64,000 bases of DNA, taken from Dichetophora obliterata (Eukaryota; Arthropoda; Insecta; Diptera; Sciomyzidae). The stretch covers positions 54,793,830 to 54,857,829 of the forward strand of contig OY986437.1 of assembly GCA_963920525.1 (NCBI GenBank). The letters are read 5' to 3'. Below the pieces are notes generated by a model. That model saw nothing but the letters and a program-made list of their open reading frames with translations. It did no database searches and was not told where the DNA came from. Position numbers and translations under genes: made by a program. This document shows, piece by piece, positions 1 through 10,770 of this stretch. Position 1 is the first letter of the stretch, and each line of letters begins with the position of its first letter.

Positions 1-756
1 ACAAGTCGTGAACTAAAAACGGGCGTGGTCCGCCCACTTTTCACGCATTTGTATTAAGTGGTGCAGGGTATTTCATGATCGGTCCACACAAACTACAGTT
101 TTTCCTTACTAATATTTGTAAGTTTATGGCATTAAGGTTGCGTTATACTAGGTACAGAAAATCTAAAGTGCTTAACGTGAATACCTGCCGTTTAGGCTTA
201 ATTCTAAACTGCTTCATAGCGTGTGACCGAAATATTGCGTCGGCTAACGTCTCTTTGAGGTACTATATTAGCCTCATGTTGTCATATGTCGCAACCTTTG
301 GTAGGGATTGAGCTCTATCTAAAACCTTTCCCGTAATCTGGAGTACGGCACCCGGTTTGAGAACGCAAACCAACACCGAGCTTGATGGCTTCGCCCGCGA
401 TATGGGCATAAATCACAGCTACCACGTATCTATCCAAAGAGCCATCCCTATCAGTCAACACATTAATATTATTGTCACATTTATAGAAACCAGTGACCAA
501 AGTTTCAGGCTGATATCTGTGCTAGAAGTGTTTTTGGCCACTATCTCCATGTAAGTGCAACCACTGTGGTACGACGTTTTTAGTGAACATGATTTTCAAA
601 TCGCCGTGCTTATATATGGTGACTGTGATCACATTATTTTATAACTAAACAAATACATGTCCAAGTATGTAGTTATGAGAGATAACCGAAACAACATTAA
701 AACTCATACCTGCGAATGGTATGCTTAGAGCCCTTTTTCATTAGGCAATTCTATGA
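1..756. other. Unassigned sequence at the left edge
   Basis: Only short overlapping reading frames on both strands are present (about 60-80 codons, none resembling a known family). I see no inverted repeat, splice-framed exon or RNA gene. It is slightly less AT-rich than the rest of the window, so a decayed element is possible, but nothing supports a specific call. Confidence 0.4.
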
Positions 757-875
757 GCAATAATTGCTTTCGCCGCAAGCAGTTTGGGACTCCTCGGGTT
801 GAAAGGGGACTTTAATCAACCCCCCTCATGTTTGCGAATAATCGTTGAACTGCTTGCGGCGAAGGCAATTATTGC
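757..875. mobile_element. 119-bp MITE, copy 1 (GCAATAATTGC termini)
   Basis: The two ends are inverted repeats of each other: the left arm GCAATAATTGCTTTCGCCGC is mirrored at the right by GCGGCGAAGGCAATTATTGC, followed on each inner side by AAGCAGTT/AACTGCTT. There is no coding capacity. A second copy of exactly the same length is at 8877-8995 and a half copy at 8455-8523, so this is a family and not a chance hairpin. I could not fix a target-site duplication. The superfamily is unknown. Confidence 0.85.
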
Positions 876-899
876 CGACTAAATCACCGGTATCAAAAA

Positions 900-1997
900 A
901 TCACTCATCTCTAGATGCAACCCAATTTTTAAAAAAATCAGCTCCAATCTTATTCCACTCTTCGCTTAGGATACTTTTTAATTAATCTTTAGTTGCCCAT
1001 CTCCGATACTACATTCTGGATCCAAGTTCATCCCATACATGTTCTATAACATTTAATTCGGGGCTCTATGATATTTTTATTACGACATTTGGACAATTAT
1101 CAAGTAAACAATTCTTTACCAAGAACGACGTATGTTTCAGGTCATTGTCTTGGTAAAACTCAAGATTGTCTGCAATTCCTAATTTACGCGCACTTTCTTT
1201 TGCGTGCGCCATGAGAATGTCAAGGAACATATTTTCGTCTAATATAAATTCAATGAAATTAAACCTTCCAACATCAGACGCAGCCCTAAACCATGACTGA
1301 TCCTCCACCATGCTTAACCGTATGTTTCAAATTTTTATTGCAAAATTCTTCATTCAGTTTTCGCCTCCCAGCTGAACCAAATAAATTAAATTAACTCTCA
1401 TCGGTAAACACAACCTGTAATAAATGTTTGTAGTTAAAAAGTGCTAAAAATCCCAATGTATTCTTATTTATTAACCTTGCTCCAGAATGAAAAGTCTTTG
1501 GTTATTTTCTCACGCACGAAATTGAGGCGTTGTTTTATATTTTTCTTGCTAATACATGCCTTTTTTCGTGCTATTCTTCCATTTAAACAATATTTTCTCA
1601 AAACTCTTCGAATTGTTTCTGAGTGTACACTCTTTTCCAAATTGAGTGACCAACATGACCGCTAGAATTGGTGCAGATAAAAATGGATATTTTTTAATTT
1701 AAAAATATACCTTTCATCTTTGGAGCTAAGTTTATTTTTAGCTACCGTACGTTCTTTATTGCATATTCTATTATCTTGTATATAACGCTTGATTATATCG
1801 TACAGTGTTGATTTACTTTTTAAGACAATTTGTGACATTTGTCGCTCGGATTTTCCTTCAAATAATGATATATCACGAGCTGCATTTCTGCCAGTGTTGA
1901 TTGATTTACTTTTCGATAAATGTTTATTGTTTATAGTTTTGCTTTTGACTGAAGTTATTCTAACTTGTAGACTTGTATTCCAACTTTTATAGACCAC
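900..1997 (-). pseudogene. Decayed Tc1-like transposase
   Basis: Read on the minus strand, the segment gives in order: a helix-turn-helix region (1997-1662, with a GRNAARDIS-like and KSKSTLYDIIKRYI stretch); the first catalytic Asp region TDES near 1400 followed by KHGGGSVMV; a QDNDLKHTS block (second catalytic Asp) in 1311-1066; and PELNVIEHVWDEL (third acidic residue) at about 1058-1020. These are the landmarks of Tc1/mariner DDE transposases. Several frame changes and in-frame stops (for example just before the last block and within the KHGGGS region) make it non-functional. Terminal inverted repeats were not found, so the element limits are approximate. It is an old, dead insertion. Confidence 0.8.
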
Positions 1998-2184
1998 GTG
2001 TCTTGCTTGTCGTTGGTTTGTGTTTTCGATTTACAACATTAGGCGGTGAAACTACTTAATCGATTGAAAAACGATTTTGAAAGCGATTGTTAGAGATTAG
2101 ATTACCTTAAATTTAATATCTCGTATAACCCAATCCGACGTTTCTAACTTGAATCCATAGGAAAATTAAATTTCATTAACTGTA

Positions 2185-2564
2185 GGTTAGGTAAAGGTGG
2201 TGGCAGGTCTTTCGAACCAATTTATTCATCCGTTGTCATACCACCGAATGGAACAAGGGAGTAATCAAGTGATCTTTTGTGTAAGATGTTTTTAATGTGT
2301 CAGAAGCTGTAGAAACATGTGATATGAAAACCTGTGTTATGCCTTGAACTCAGTCAAATCAATTTAATAAACGTTCCTCTCCACAAACTTTTCCTACCAC
2401 CACCAACTACAACGTTTTCGTCGTAAATTGATGTGTTTTCAAGTTCCTTTGAGTAGAAATAAGGAAGGAAAGGTTGTAGCGTAGGACATGGCCCGGCCAG
2501 AATTTGAACCCTGGACCCCTGAGCTACAGTCAAGAGCGCTTCCACTAGACTATTGAGGCCGCCC
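2185..2564 (-). mobile_element. tRNA-derived SINE flanked by 13-bp direct repeats
   Basis: On the minus strand the head (2564 downwards) carries an RNA polymerase III A box (TAGTCTAGTGG) and a B box (GGTTCAAATTC) at tRNA-like spacing. The acceptor and T stems pair poorly, so it is not a working tRNA gene. The block is bounded by a perfect 13-bp direct repeat TTCATTAACTGTA at 2172-2184 and 2565-2577, which is what target-primed retroposition leaves. The body has no resemblance to the other SINEs in this window, so it is a separate family. Confidence 0.82.
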
Positions 2565-2869
2565 TTCATTAACTGTACCTACATACATTTTTCATTTTGG
2601 TAGTTTGGTAGTTCTTCTGGTAGTTTTATTGAAATAAATAAATTCAGTGACTTTAATAAAGTGGCCTTCAAAAGCCATGTCATGTCTTCAGTCTTATTAA
2701 ATTTTTGTTTAAACTTTATTCGAAGACTGCATTATCACATTTAAGAACTTCACTAACCGAAGGTAACATAACCAGAAACGAACCTTCGGAACTATTGCTA
2801 TTGCGAAACAATACTGGTTACTTATCATTTAAAATTAAATTTTTTGTTGCTGTCTTTGTAAGTTATTAT

Positions 2870-4045
2870 TAGAGATGCAACGATGGTAGGCCGGATGGTA
2901 GGTCCATCACCTCGTTTTCACCAAATTAAATATATTTCTAATTCAACACTCTACACTCAGAAAAAAGTTTAACTTTAAAATTAAAAAAAAACAAATTTTT
3001 GTTTTAAAAATCTGGAATTTTCTTAGTTTTAAGGAAACTTGTTTTTTGAAACAAACATATTTTTAAACAAAAGAACTTGCATTTGTTCAAAAAATTGAGA
3101 TTTTTGATTTGAAAATAAAAATTAATTTGTGTTATTTTATATATTTCTTTTAAAAATGAATTACACACTCAGAAAAAAGCATACTAAAATCAAAGAAAAT
3201 TTATTCAATATTTAAGAAAATTTTACTCCTTTTTTTAAATGGAAATTTTTCTTTAGAAGAAATAAGTTTTCTTTGAAAGAAATAATTAAATTTGTGTTTG
3301 GAAATTTATTTTTTTTGAAAGAAAAATTTCCATTTAAAAAAATTCCTTGGCGGTAAACAAGTATTTTTTTTTTTAATATTGAGTAAATATTCTTTGATTT
3401 TAGTAATCTTTTTTCTAAATGTACAATATACGGATGGACCAATATACGGATGGCCATTTGTTTATGGAAAATAAAGTTGAAAACACCTTTTACATAATAA
3501 AAATAATTGCTTAAATAATAAAATCTAAATAATTTTTACTCGTATACAATTATTGCCTAATTGCATAGTAACTGTGACATCACACGACACGTATTGGGAT
3601 TGTTTCAGTGAAGTCGCAGATGAAAAGAATATTTAGTGTCGCGATCAAGAGAAAAACTTAATTGCGTCCGGGATTGAATACGTCTTGAAGGGGGTTTCGA
3701 ATTGATCGCAGTCGCGTACGTCCAAAAAGTAGCTTTCAGCTCCTTGCAGTAGCGTTTATAGCGAGAGACTCTTGTCCGAAGCTGGCTTGGCTTACGAAAA
3801 CAAGCAAAATCGCCTATTTTATACGAGCGTTGAACACTTAGTTTTTATCCAATATAATCTACCTCTTCTTAATTTTGCTTATTAATTTTAATCATTTTAC
3901 TAATTGAACGTTTTTCTAAGTTTTTAGTTTATATATGAATTTATCATTAAAGTGAATACTACGAATGCAATCTAAGTTAATTTAAGTAAAGTTAATATAA
4001 CTGTCCGGCAAACCGGATAGTTGCCGGATATCCGTTGCATCTCTA
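2870..4045. mobile_element. Non-autonomous hAT element
   Basis: Perfect 13-bp terminal inverted repeats TAGAGATGCAACG (2870-2882) and CGTTGCATCTCTA (4033-4045) are flanked by an 8-bp direct duplication GTTATTAT (2862-2869 and 4046-4053). The duplication fits the hAT consensus nTnnnnAn. Subterminal CCGG-rich motifs occur at both ends. No transposase frame survives in the 1176-bp interior. A foldback repeat is nested inside (3172-3416). hAT membership is established by the target duplication length and the TIR; the subfamily is not resolved. Confidence 0.9.
3172..3416. repeat. Foldback MITE nested in the hAT element
   Basis: The left arm begins AGAAAAAAGCATACTAAAAT and runs about 90 bases; the right arm, reverse-complemented, begins AGAAAAAAGATTACTAAAAT and matches almost throughout, including the inner block AAATGGAAATTTTTCTTT. 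The whole unit can form one long hairpin. The motif CACTCAGAAAAAAG is also found upstream at 2952, suggesting a second, partial relative in 2952-3150. Minus-strand reading frames here are by-products of the palindrome. A short tandem duplication of CCAATATACGGATGG follows at about 3424-3452. Confidence 0.8.
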
Positions 4046-4053
4046 GTTATTAT

Positions 4054-6198
4054 TTTTCCATTCAACTTTATCATTATAGGACTATAGCTGCGTTCCTTTC
4101 GCCTTAATATAATCGCGATAACAAATTTTCTCAAAGAAACGGCAAGAAAAACGACTCGTAGAGGGCACACCATTGCAGTCAAAATTAAATTCAAACAAGC
4201 AATCATGATACAATAACTATTAGGTGTTATGAGAACGTGTGTCGTTCAAAACTGTTGTGAACTGTTATGGTAGCGATAACTTAGTGAACTCTCGGAATGT
4301 GTTTTACTCTAAACGTCAGAAAAATTGTAAATTATTTCATTTAATTAGTAATATTTTGCAATTATATAAATAATTTAAGTGGAATTAATGGCTCCGCTGA
4401 ATTCGTCCAATGTGTGTGACACACGCGGTTTGTTTTGTTTTATTTTGTTTAACATTCGATGGTCGCAGCTCGTGAGAAAATAGGTAGCTGTCATGGCTAC
4501 CTAATAGTCATTGTATCAAACAAACAAATAATTGAAAAAATTAAATTACAGCTCATAAAATATACAGGTGCGGCACCTGTATTTAAAATTTTTTAAAGGC
4601 TTTATCACAATTTTATATGGATAGCAAAAATAATCCTTGTTAATTTGTTATAGGACTATAATTTTTGTTTTCGCTTTGCATGTAAAAAAAAGTAATCTGA
4701 ATTATTTTGAAGCGAATGGAACGCAACTTATATAAAATGTATCAAGGAAGCAAATATAAATATGTTTTTTGTATTAAAAATATGGCTACTTGATATTTAT
4801 ATGTTAACTTTTACTTCATATCGTATTTGAAATAAAAAAATAATTAATAAAATCTCACAAGATGATTAACTTTAATCGATCGATCTCTAAGCCTAGTTCT
4901 TAAAACGTCTTCAATGTGATATTGTAAGTTTTTCGAACAAAAAAGATAATTTAATCTATTTATAACTAGTAATTATATTTGAGGCATTTGTTTTGAATAG
5001 AAATTTATTAAATATCTTGCTAGAAATCATTTGCAGATGACTGTCATAAATAAGCAAAAAGATTTTCAGAATGAATTGTTTACAAATTTGAATTTGTTCG
5101 CACAAATTTATATCAATAACTTGAGATTGTTATTGAATGCTTTTCAATTAGGCGAAATTAAAAAGAGACAAGATTGATGTTTTTTAATTAACTTCGAAGA
5201 TACAGCTACTTCATCACATATATGCATACAACGAAGATATAAAAGGTGTACATAGCAAGCATTAAAATGTAAAATAAATTCAGAATATCGCTGGATAAAT
5301 TGACGCTGCAGCAGAGTCTCAGATACCAAATACAAAACCATCTGTTGAGTTGTTGCCAAAATTGATCTGTGAGAAAAAGTTGTGGATTTCGTAAAGGTAC
5401 GAGGGATAGATAATAAAAACTGGAAAATCAAAATATCATAAAACTCCGTTATAGCGTCATCATGTTACAACTTTATTTCGAGTGGTTAAGAGTATGTTTT
5501 ATTTTGTTTGAACGCTTAAACAGAGAAAATCTTGCATAAAGTCGACCACGTAAACTAATTTGTTCAATTCGCTTCAACGTTAGCGCTATTTTCCTAACAC
5601 AGTCGTAACATTTCGAGAATACACATCAGCGTCAGCCGATGACAGCAGCTTCCTTTGTCTTTGTCTATGTTCATTTGTTACTATTTGTAGAGTATAACTT
5701 GAGAAAGACTTGATCAAAACAAGAAAAATATATTTGCAGAGTACTTCAAGCAGTGGCGTTAATTTGTTTATTATTTTTTTGGAACTTATGTTTATAAATT
5801 TATAAACTTATGAATAAGTTATAAATTTGTGTTTATTTGATTAAACATAGGTAGATACACATTTTTCCAAAATTAATACAAAATGCATTCATTAAAGATT
5901 GAGGAAAAAAATTGTCAAAAATTTATTAAAGATTTATGAAAAACAAAAATTCTGAATTCTAGGATCGTAATTGTAAACATAGTCATAATATAATAAAGGT
6001 GGTCGTTTTTTTTGTTAATTTCAATGTGAGAATTGCGATTGAAGATACTTAGTGTAAAAAATATATTTCATAAAAAGAAAATATAATCTGTATCAAAGCA
6101 ACATTCTGACGACGTTGCCGATGACGATGTACCTAGCTTTTTATTAGTTTTAAAATAACGGTGGTTAATAGAGTTCTCACAGAACATTGGCACATATA
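4054..6198. other. AT-rich intergenic stretch, nothing assignable
   Basis: Apart from small hairpins (TAGGTAGC...GCTACCTA at 4480-4502 and TACAGGTGC/GCACCTGTA at 4562-4580), no element ends, exons or RNA genes were recognised. The minus-strand frame at 5144-5431 resembles nothing known and has no supporting signals. Confidence 0.4.
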
Positions 6199-7668
6199 CA
6201 GTGACGGACAAAAGTGGATACATAAATTACAATTTTTGATAAATTAGTTGTACCTTTTTTTTATTAGAGATAACCAAGTAATTATTTTTACATTGTATAC
6301 TTTCAACTCTTTTCTTAAATTATCATTAAAAAAGCAATGCCAATTCAAATCAAGAACACAATAAAAATAAAAAATTCTACTCAAACAACATTTATCCAGT
6401 TTTGTTCATTCTTAGTTTCAAAGCGTACAATAGGATTTACCGTTGCAATTGTCTTTGTATTGCCTTTCTTTGAGCTTTTTATTTATTTGTACGCTATTCT
6501 TCAGAAAATTCGAGCAATTGAAAAGCAAACAAGTGTTAAAAATAAGTTGAATTTTAATCAAAATCAGAATGAAAAAATTTTAGTTCAAGTCGAAAACCAA
6601 ATATTAAGCTTAAGAGAAAAAGGATATTCTTCTCGGAATATAGCAGTAAAGTTAACGCGCGAATACCTAAAATTGCTGCAGAGGCATTACACAAGAACGT
6701 AAGCGACCGCACAGTAAGAAGAGCTTTGAATAGGATTGGATTTATGTCTGCAGTTAAACAAAAAAAACCTGCACTATCTGACAAGAATGTAAAAGCCAGG
6801 CTTAAATTTTGCAAAGAGCATAAAAATTGGACTATTGAAGACTGGAAAAGAGTAATTTGGTCAGATGAGACTAAGATTAACAGATTCCAGTCGAACGGTA
6901 AGGAATATTATTGGCATCGATCCGATAAAAGAATTCAAAGGCACCAAGTTAAACAAACTGTGAAGCACGGTAGTGGGCATTTAATGGTGTGGGGCGTCTT
7001 CACATGGTGGAATCTTGGCCCATTGGTTAAGATTGGTGGAATTATGAGAAAGGAAGAATACCTAAGCCTTTTGCGCGAAAATTTACCTGACTTCGTCGAT
7101 GAATGCGCTTATCCAGTAGATGAGATTGTGTTTCAACAGGATGGAGATCCGAAGCACACTGCGATAATTGTAAAAAAATGGTTGGCTGATAAACAATTTC
7201 AAATAATGCAGTGGCCTGCAAAAAGGCCGGATTTAAATCCAATTGAACATTTGTGGGCTATTGTAAAAAGAATGCTTTCGCACCACGAACGTGCTCCAAC
7301 TAGTATGGCCGAACTCTGGGAAAGAGTTAATACTGAATGGACCAAAATTCCACACCAAACAATACAAAATTTAGTGGAAAGTATGCCAAAACGTATTGCA
7401 AGTGTTGTAACAAACAGAGGACTTTGGACGAATTACTAGTTCGTCAAACAATTGAAATGGACAAAACTTGATAAATGCTGTTTGCAAAGAATTTTTAATT
7501 AGTTTGAGTTTTTTATATGAATTAACATTCTTTATTTCTTTATTATTTAAAGAAGATAGTTTTAACTTTAAAATGTATAAATAATGACTTAAATATGTCT
7601 AATAAAAAAAAAGTTATAACTAATTTACTAAATATTTTTATTTATGTATCCAGTTTTGTCCGCCACTG
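6199..7668 (+). mobile_element. Tc1-like DNA transposon, 1470 bp
   Basis: The element is bounded by inverted repeats CAGTGACGGACAAAAGTGGA (left, from 6199) and the near-identical CAGTGGCGGACAAAACTGGA read on the minus strand from 7668. Similarity continues for about 30 bases. Each end abuts a TA dinucleotide (6197-6198 and 7669-7670), the standard Tc1/mariner target duplication. It encodes one transposase in two overlapping pieces. The complete ends and long uninterrupted C-terminal frame suggest a fairly young copy. Confidence 0.93.
6337..7439 (+). pseudogene. Tc1-like transposase (DD34E), frameshifted
   Basis: The C-terminal piece (6726-7439, frame opens well before that point) has all three catalytic acidic residues: Asp in VIWSDETKIN, Asp in FQQDGDPKHTA, and Glu in RPDLNPIEHLWA. 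There are 34 residues between the second Asp and the Glu, so the type is DD34E. The N-terminal piece (6337-6702) contains the helix-turn-helix segment ENQILSLREKGYSSRNIAVKL. The two are in different frames; the reading switches at about 6655-6670, where a one-base change breaks the protein. The first 70 codons of the N-terminal piece include an odd hydrophobic run unlike a transposase leader, so the true start may lie further in. The protein would cut and paste DNA at TA sites. It is probably inactive because of the frameshift. Confidence 0.88.
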
Positions 7669-8220
7669 TATGTCTTCCCACTGTACGAATATTAACCACT
7701 TTTATTTTTTATTTATATTGTCCACTTTTAGATACGTTTTCACTCAGACAGCGAATCAAAGTTTTCATCCATTTTCAATGAATAGTTTTTACTTATTTCC
7801 ATTTAATTTGCTAAAAAAAAACTCCCAAATAACTTTTCTCAGTTCAAATGGTCAGTGTAAACCCCTAAAAAAATAAATAACACATAAAAATTAATAAACT
7901 AGTGATTAATGCATTATTTTTGAAATTTTACAGCGAAGTGTAAATTGGTGCCAGTACCTGGGCACTTTTTTTGAAGGGTAGATTTTCGAGGCTTTTACAA
8001 AATCGACTGCCAAAATCGTTTATTTAAAAATTTGAAATTCCGTGTGCAATGTTTGTTAGCTATTGAACTCAGTTTTCAAACGAAACTGAGAACTCCGCCA
8101 AATTGTGTTTCAAACAAAAGTTATGGCCTGAAGACCTTCGCGTGCCAGTAGGTGGCACTGTTTTAAATATCTGTGTATATAAAATTTTATGTTATTATTT
8201 GCAGAAGTTTACTATTAGGC
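7669..8220. other. Unassigned sequence between two transposons
   Basis: No element ends, exons or RNA genes recognised. The right part (from about 8100) may contain the decayed 5' end of the following mariner copy. Confidence 0.35.
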
Positions 8221-8454
8221 GCTCGTTTTCGTGAACAACAAAGAAAAGTTTTCAAATTTTTGCAATGTGTGATTCAGTTGGTCACAGAAAATTAATTGTT
8301 TTTTGCTCGCGAAATAAGATTTCTGTTGCAGAAGATCTTTGGTGATCATCAAGCTTCATTAAGAACAAGATTATTTGAGTAAGTCAAGGCGTATCATCAA
8401 AGACGACCAAGAACATCGACTGATGAGCCCCGTGTTACACATAGAAATTCAGGG

Positions 8455-8523
8455 GAAATAAATGCTTTCGCCGCGAGCAGTTTGGTGGTTATTCGGGTTG
8501 AAAGAGTACTTTCGTCAATCCCC
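8455..8523. mobile_element. 119-bp MITE family, half copy (copy 3)
   Basis: Matches the left half of the copy at 757-875: GAAATAAATGCTTTCGCCGC followed by GAGCAGTTTG, then CGGGTTGAAAG and a CAATCCCC stretch shared with copy 1. The right arm is missing. It interrupts the mariner pseudogene. Confidence 0.7.
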
Positions 8524-8876
8524 TGTAAAACAGGCCTGAGCAACACGTCCAGCAAATCCATAAAATAGTATTAAAAAATCGTTGGTTGACAGTTAGAGAC
8601 CTTTCTGATGATACTCTTAACATTTCAATTGAATCCGTTTAAAAAGTTTTAATAGAACATTTGGGTCTCAAAAAAGTAAGTCTTCAAAAACATTGCCAAC
8701 AAGTACAAAAAACATTGAATTTTTCTTACACTGAACTCGTTTTTTTGCGATTTTTTTCGTCAAAACTCGACTCGTATCTCTCCCCAACCACAGTACTAGC
8801 CTGATTTAACTCCGTGTGACTTCTGGCTATTCAGCAAACACAATTGCTCCAGATGCACTGCCTCGTTTTACTCATG

Positions 8877-8995
8877 GCGAATATTTTCTTTCGCCGCAAG
8901 CAGCTTGTAGACAATTCGCCGCATCAGGGTGTTGACGAAAGTTCCCTTTCAATACGAATTGCCACCAAACGGCTTGCGGTGAAAGCAATTATTGC
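8877..8995. mobile_element. 119-bp MITE, copy 2
   Basis: Same length and same inverted-repeat arms as the copy at 757-875: CTTTCGCCGCAAGCAGCTTG at the left, and TTGCGGTGAAAGCAATTATT within the right arm. The arms are slightly diverged from copy 1. It lies between the third-Asp region and the C-terminal block of the mariner pseudogene, so it inserted after the mariner. Confidence 0.85.
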
Positions 8996-9190
8996 TCGTG
9001 AATTGCCGTGTGCAAACAAATGACTGCTTTTGAATTGATCGAGGAGATAAAAGCCGAATCGAAAAACTACTATTTTGCGAAATCGAGCGCTAAATGGTCA
9101 CGGATGTCAATAACATTGCTTAATTTTTCAAAATTGTTTGCCGTGTCTATAAAGCGGCCGCAGTTTAAAGTGACTGACCAGTCCTGTTAA

Positions 9191-9820
9191 CATTTGAGCC
9201 CAGTAGTATTTTTTATTAAAAGCAACTGGCGAAATTTTAAAAATTAAAAAAATGCTCATAAGTTTGAAAATTTGATAGAACTTCTTATAGTTCTATAGAT
9301 AGTTTCGTGTCAGAGATACAAAATTACAATAAGAAATAAATAAAAATGCATAATAAAAATAAAACTAAAATTAAAATAATAAAAATAATAAAAAATATGT
9401 TCTACTTTTATAAATAAGCCTGGATAAAAATAAGTTTGTTAAACAATTTCGATTTTATTAAGTACTGAATTAATTAGAAATATTTCTACAAATATATTAT
9501 ATAAAAGTACAAAATATACTTAATTTTATCCAAAGTGTAGAAACAGTTAAATCATAGATGTATAATTCTCTCAATTATATAACTTTAAACATTTGTCAAA
9601 AATTAATTCTTGTCCAAAGAGACCTATATACTTTCCAAGGAACATTCCAATTAATATAAAAACACGCTTTATAAATTAGCGTTTGAATATTTATTTCAAA
9701 ATTTATATGAAAAAACCGAATTACATATATTTAAAATAAATGAACGTGCATATCAATCGATAATTTCAGAACTAATATATTCTTGAATATTTTTTATATG
9801 TTTGCCAAGCCAAACCTGAT
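9191..9820. other. AT-rich intergenic stretch
   Basis: Very AT-rich with a simple AATAAAA-type run at about 9335-9400. No gene or element end recognised. Confidence 0.4.
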
Positions 9821-10770
9821 TTGATTTTTTATTTGAAATTAGTTTTCCTAGGGTATTTTATATTGTCAGGTGTTGACAACACATGTATTGAGTGTGCTTA
9901 TAACAAACAACGTGGAGGAAAACAGGAGGGTGAATTCCATTTTGATAAAATGAATCCAATACCGTTTGACACCGCTCATTTGGATCATCATGGGTCTTTT
10001 CCTCGAAGCTCAAAACGGAATGAACATATTCTTGTATTAGTAGACGCTTTTACGAAATATACCATCATACTTGCAGAGCACAGCGACAAGACATGTCATC
10101 GATATTTTGAATGAAGTTATCAGCTACGTTGGAGTACCGACACGGATAGTAACGGATCGAGGAACAGCTTTTACAGCAAAAGATTTAAAAAAAGTTTGTT
10201 TTGAAGATTTGCCTAGGGTAAATGGGCATGCTGAACGAACTAATAGAACTTTGCTTTCAATGCTTTTACCAAGAACTAAAGATGACAAGCATTGGGATGA
10301 GAATCTTCACATCATTCAATGGACGTTAAATGTAACGAAAAATAAAACAACAGGGCGTACTCCACAACAATTATTGTTTGTTTGCATTTACTCCTCGCGA
10401 TATCCTGAAGAATCAATTAATTTTGGCGTTTTAAACCAACAACGTTGTCACCGAAGAAGATATATCACTTATTCAAGAAAACGCTGCAACAAGAGTCAAC
10501 AGTCAGCGTGGAAAAGTTAAAATGAACTTTGACGAGAAACATCGAAAACCAACAATATATGAAATTGGAGATCTTGTTTTAGCCGAAAACCAACCTGTTA
10601 GTACCGGGACTTCGAGGAAGCTTCAACCAAATTACAAATTACAAAAGGTTCTTTCCAGATTACTAAAGTTCTTGGGCGGGATAGATATCTTTTTGAAGAT
10701 TTTCCTGGTTATCAGCGTAAGCAACTACACTACACATCTGTATACGCTTCCGATTAATTAAAAGCGTTTT
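9821..10770 (+). pseudogene. Ty3/gypsy-type retrotransposon integrase remnant
   Basis: Three frames in succession give an integrase. The first block (9821-10114) has TAHLDHHGSF, holding the first catalytic Asp, and ILVLVDAFTKYT. The second (10071-10520) has GVPTRIVTDRGTAF, holding the second Asp, and NGHAERTNRTLLSML, holding the Glu, then NVTKNKTTGRTPQQLLF. The third (10522-10770) has a GDLVLAENQP stretch and the basic C-terminal tail region. Two frameshifts and a small deletion between the second Asp and the Glu break it. No gag, protease, reverse transcriptase or long terminal repeat was recognised nearby, so only the 3' part of pol remains. The family below Ty3/gypsy level is uncertain. 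Confidence 0.8.

Larger units (their letters stand above)
8225..9190 (+). pseudogene. Degenerate mariner-family transposase, interrupted by MITEs
   Basis: Translated fragments in shifting frames match the layout of mariner transposases. A GDHQASLRTRLFE-like segment and RRPRTSTDEPR lie at about 8335-8435. QIHKIVLKNRWLTVRDLSDD and EHLGLKKV (second helix-turn-helix area) are at about 8545-8680. PDLTPCDFWLF, the region of the third catalytic Asp, is at about 8795-8835. ELIEEIKAESK, near the C-terminus, is at 9026-9060. The middle of the catalytic domain is deleted and many stops are present. Two copies of the same 119-bp MITE family sit within it. It is an old inactive copy; the ends were not identified. 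Confidence 0.75.

Noticed and set aside
2491..2563. Possible tRNA gene (minus strand)
   Set aside because: A and B boxes are present, but acceptor and T stems have several mismatches, and the unit is flanked by retroposon-type direct repeats, so it is a SINE head.
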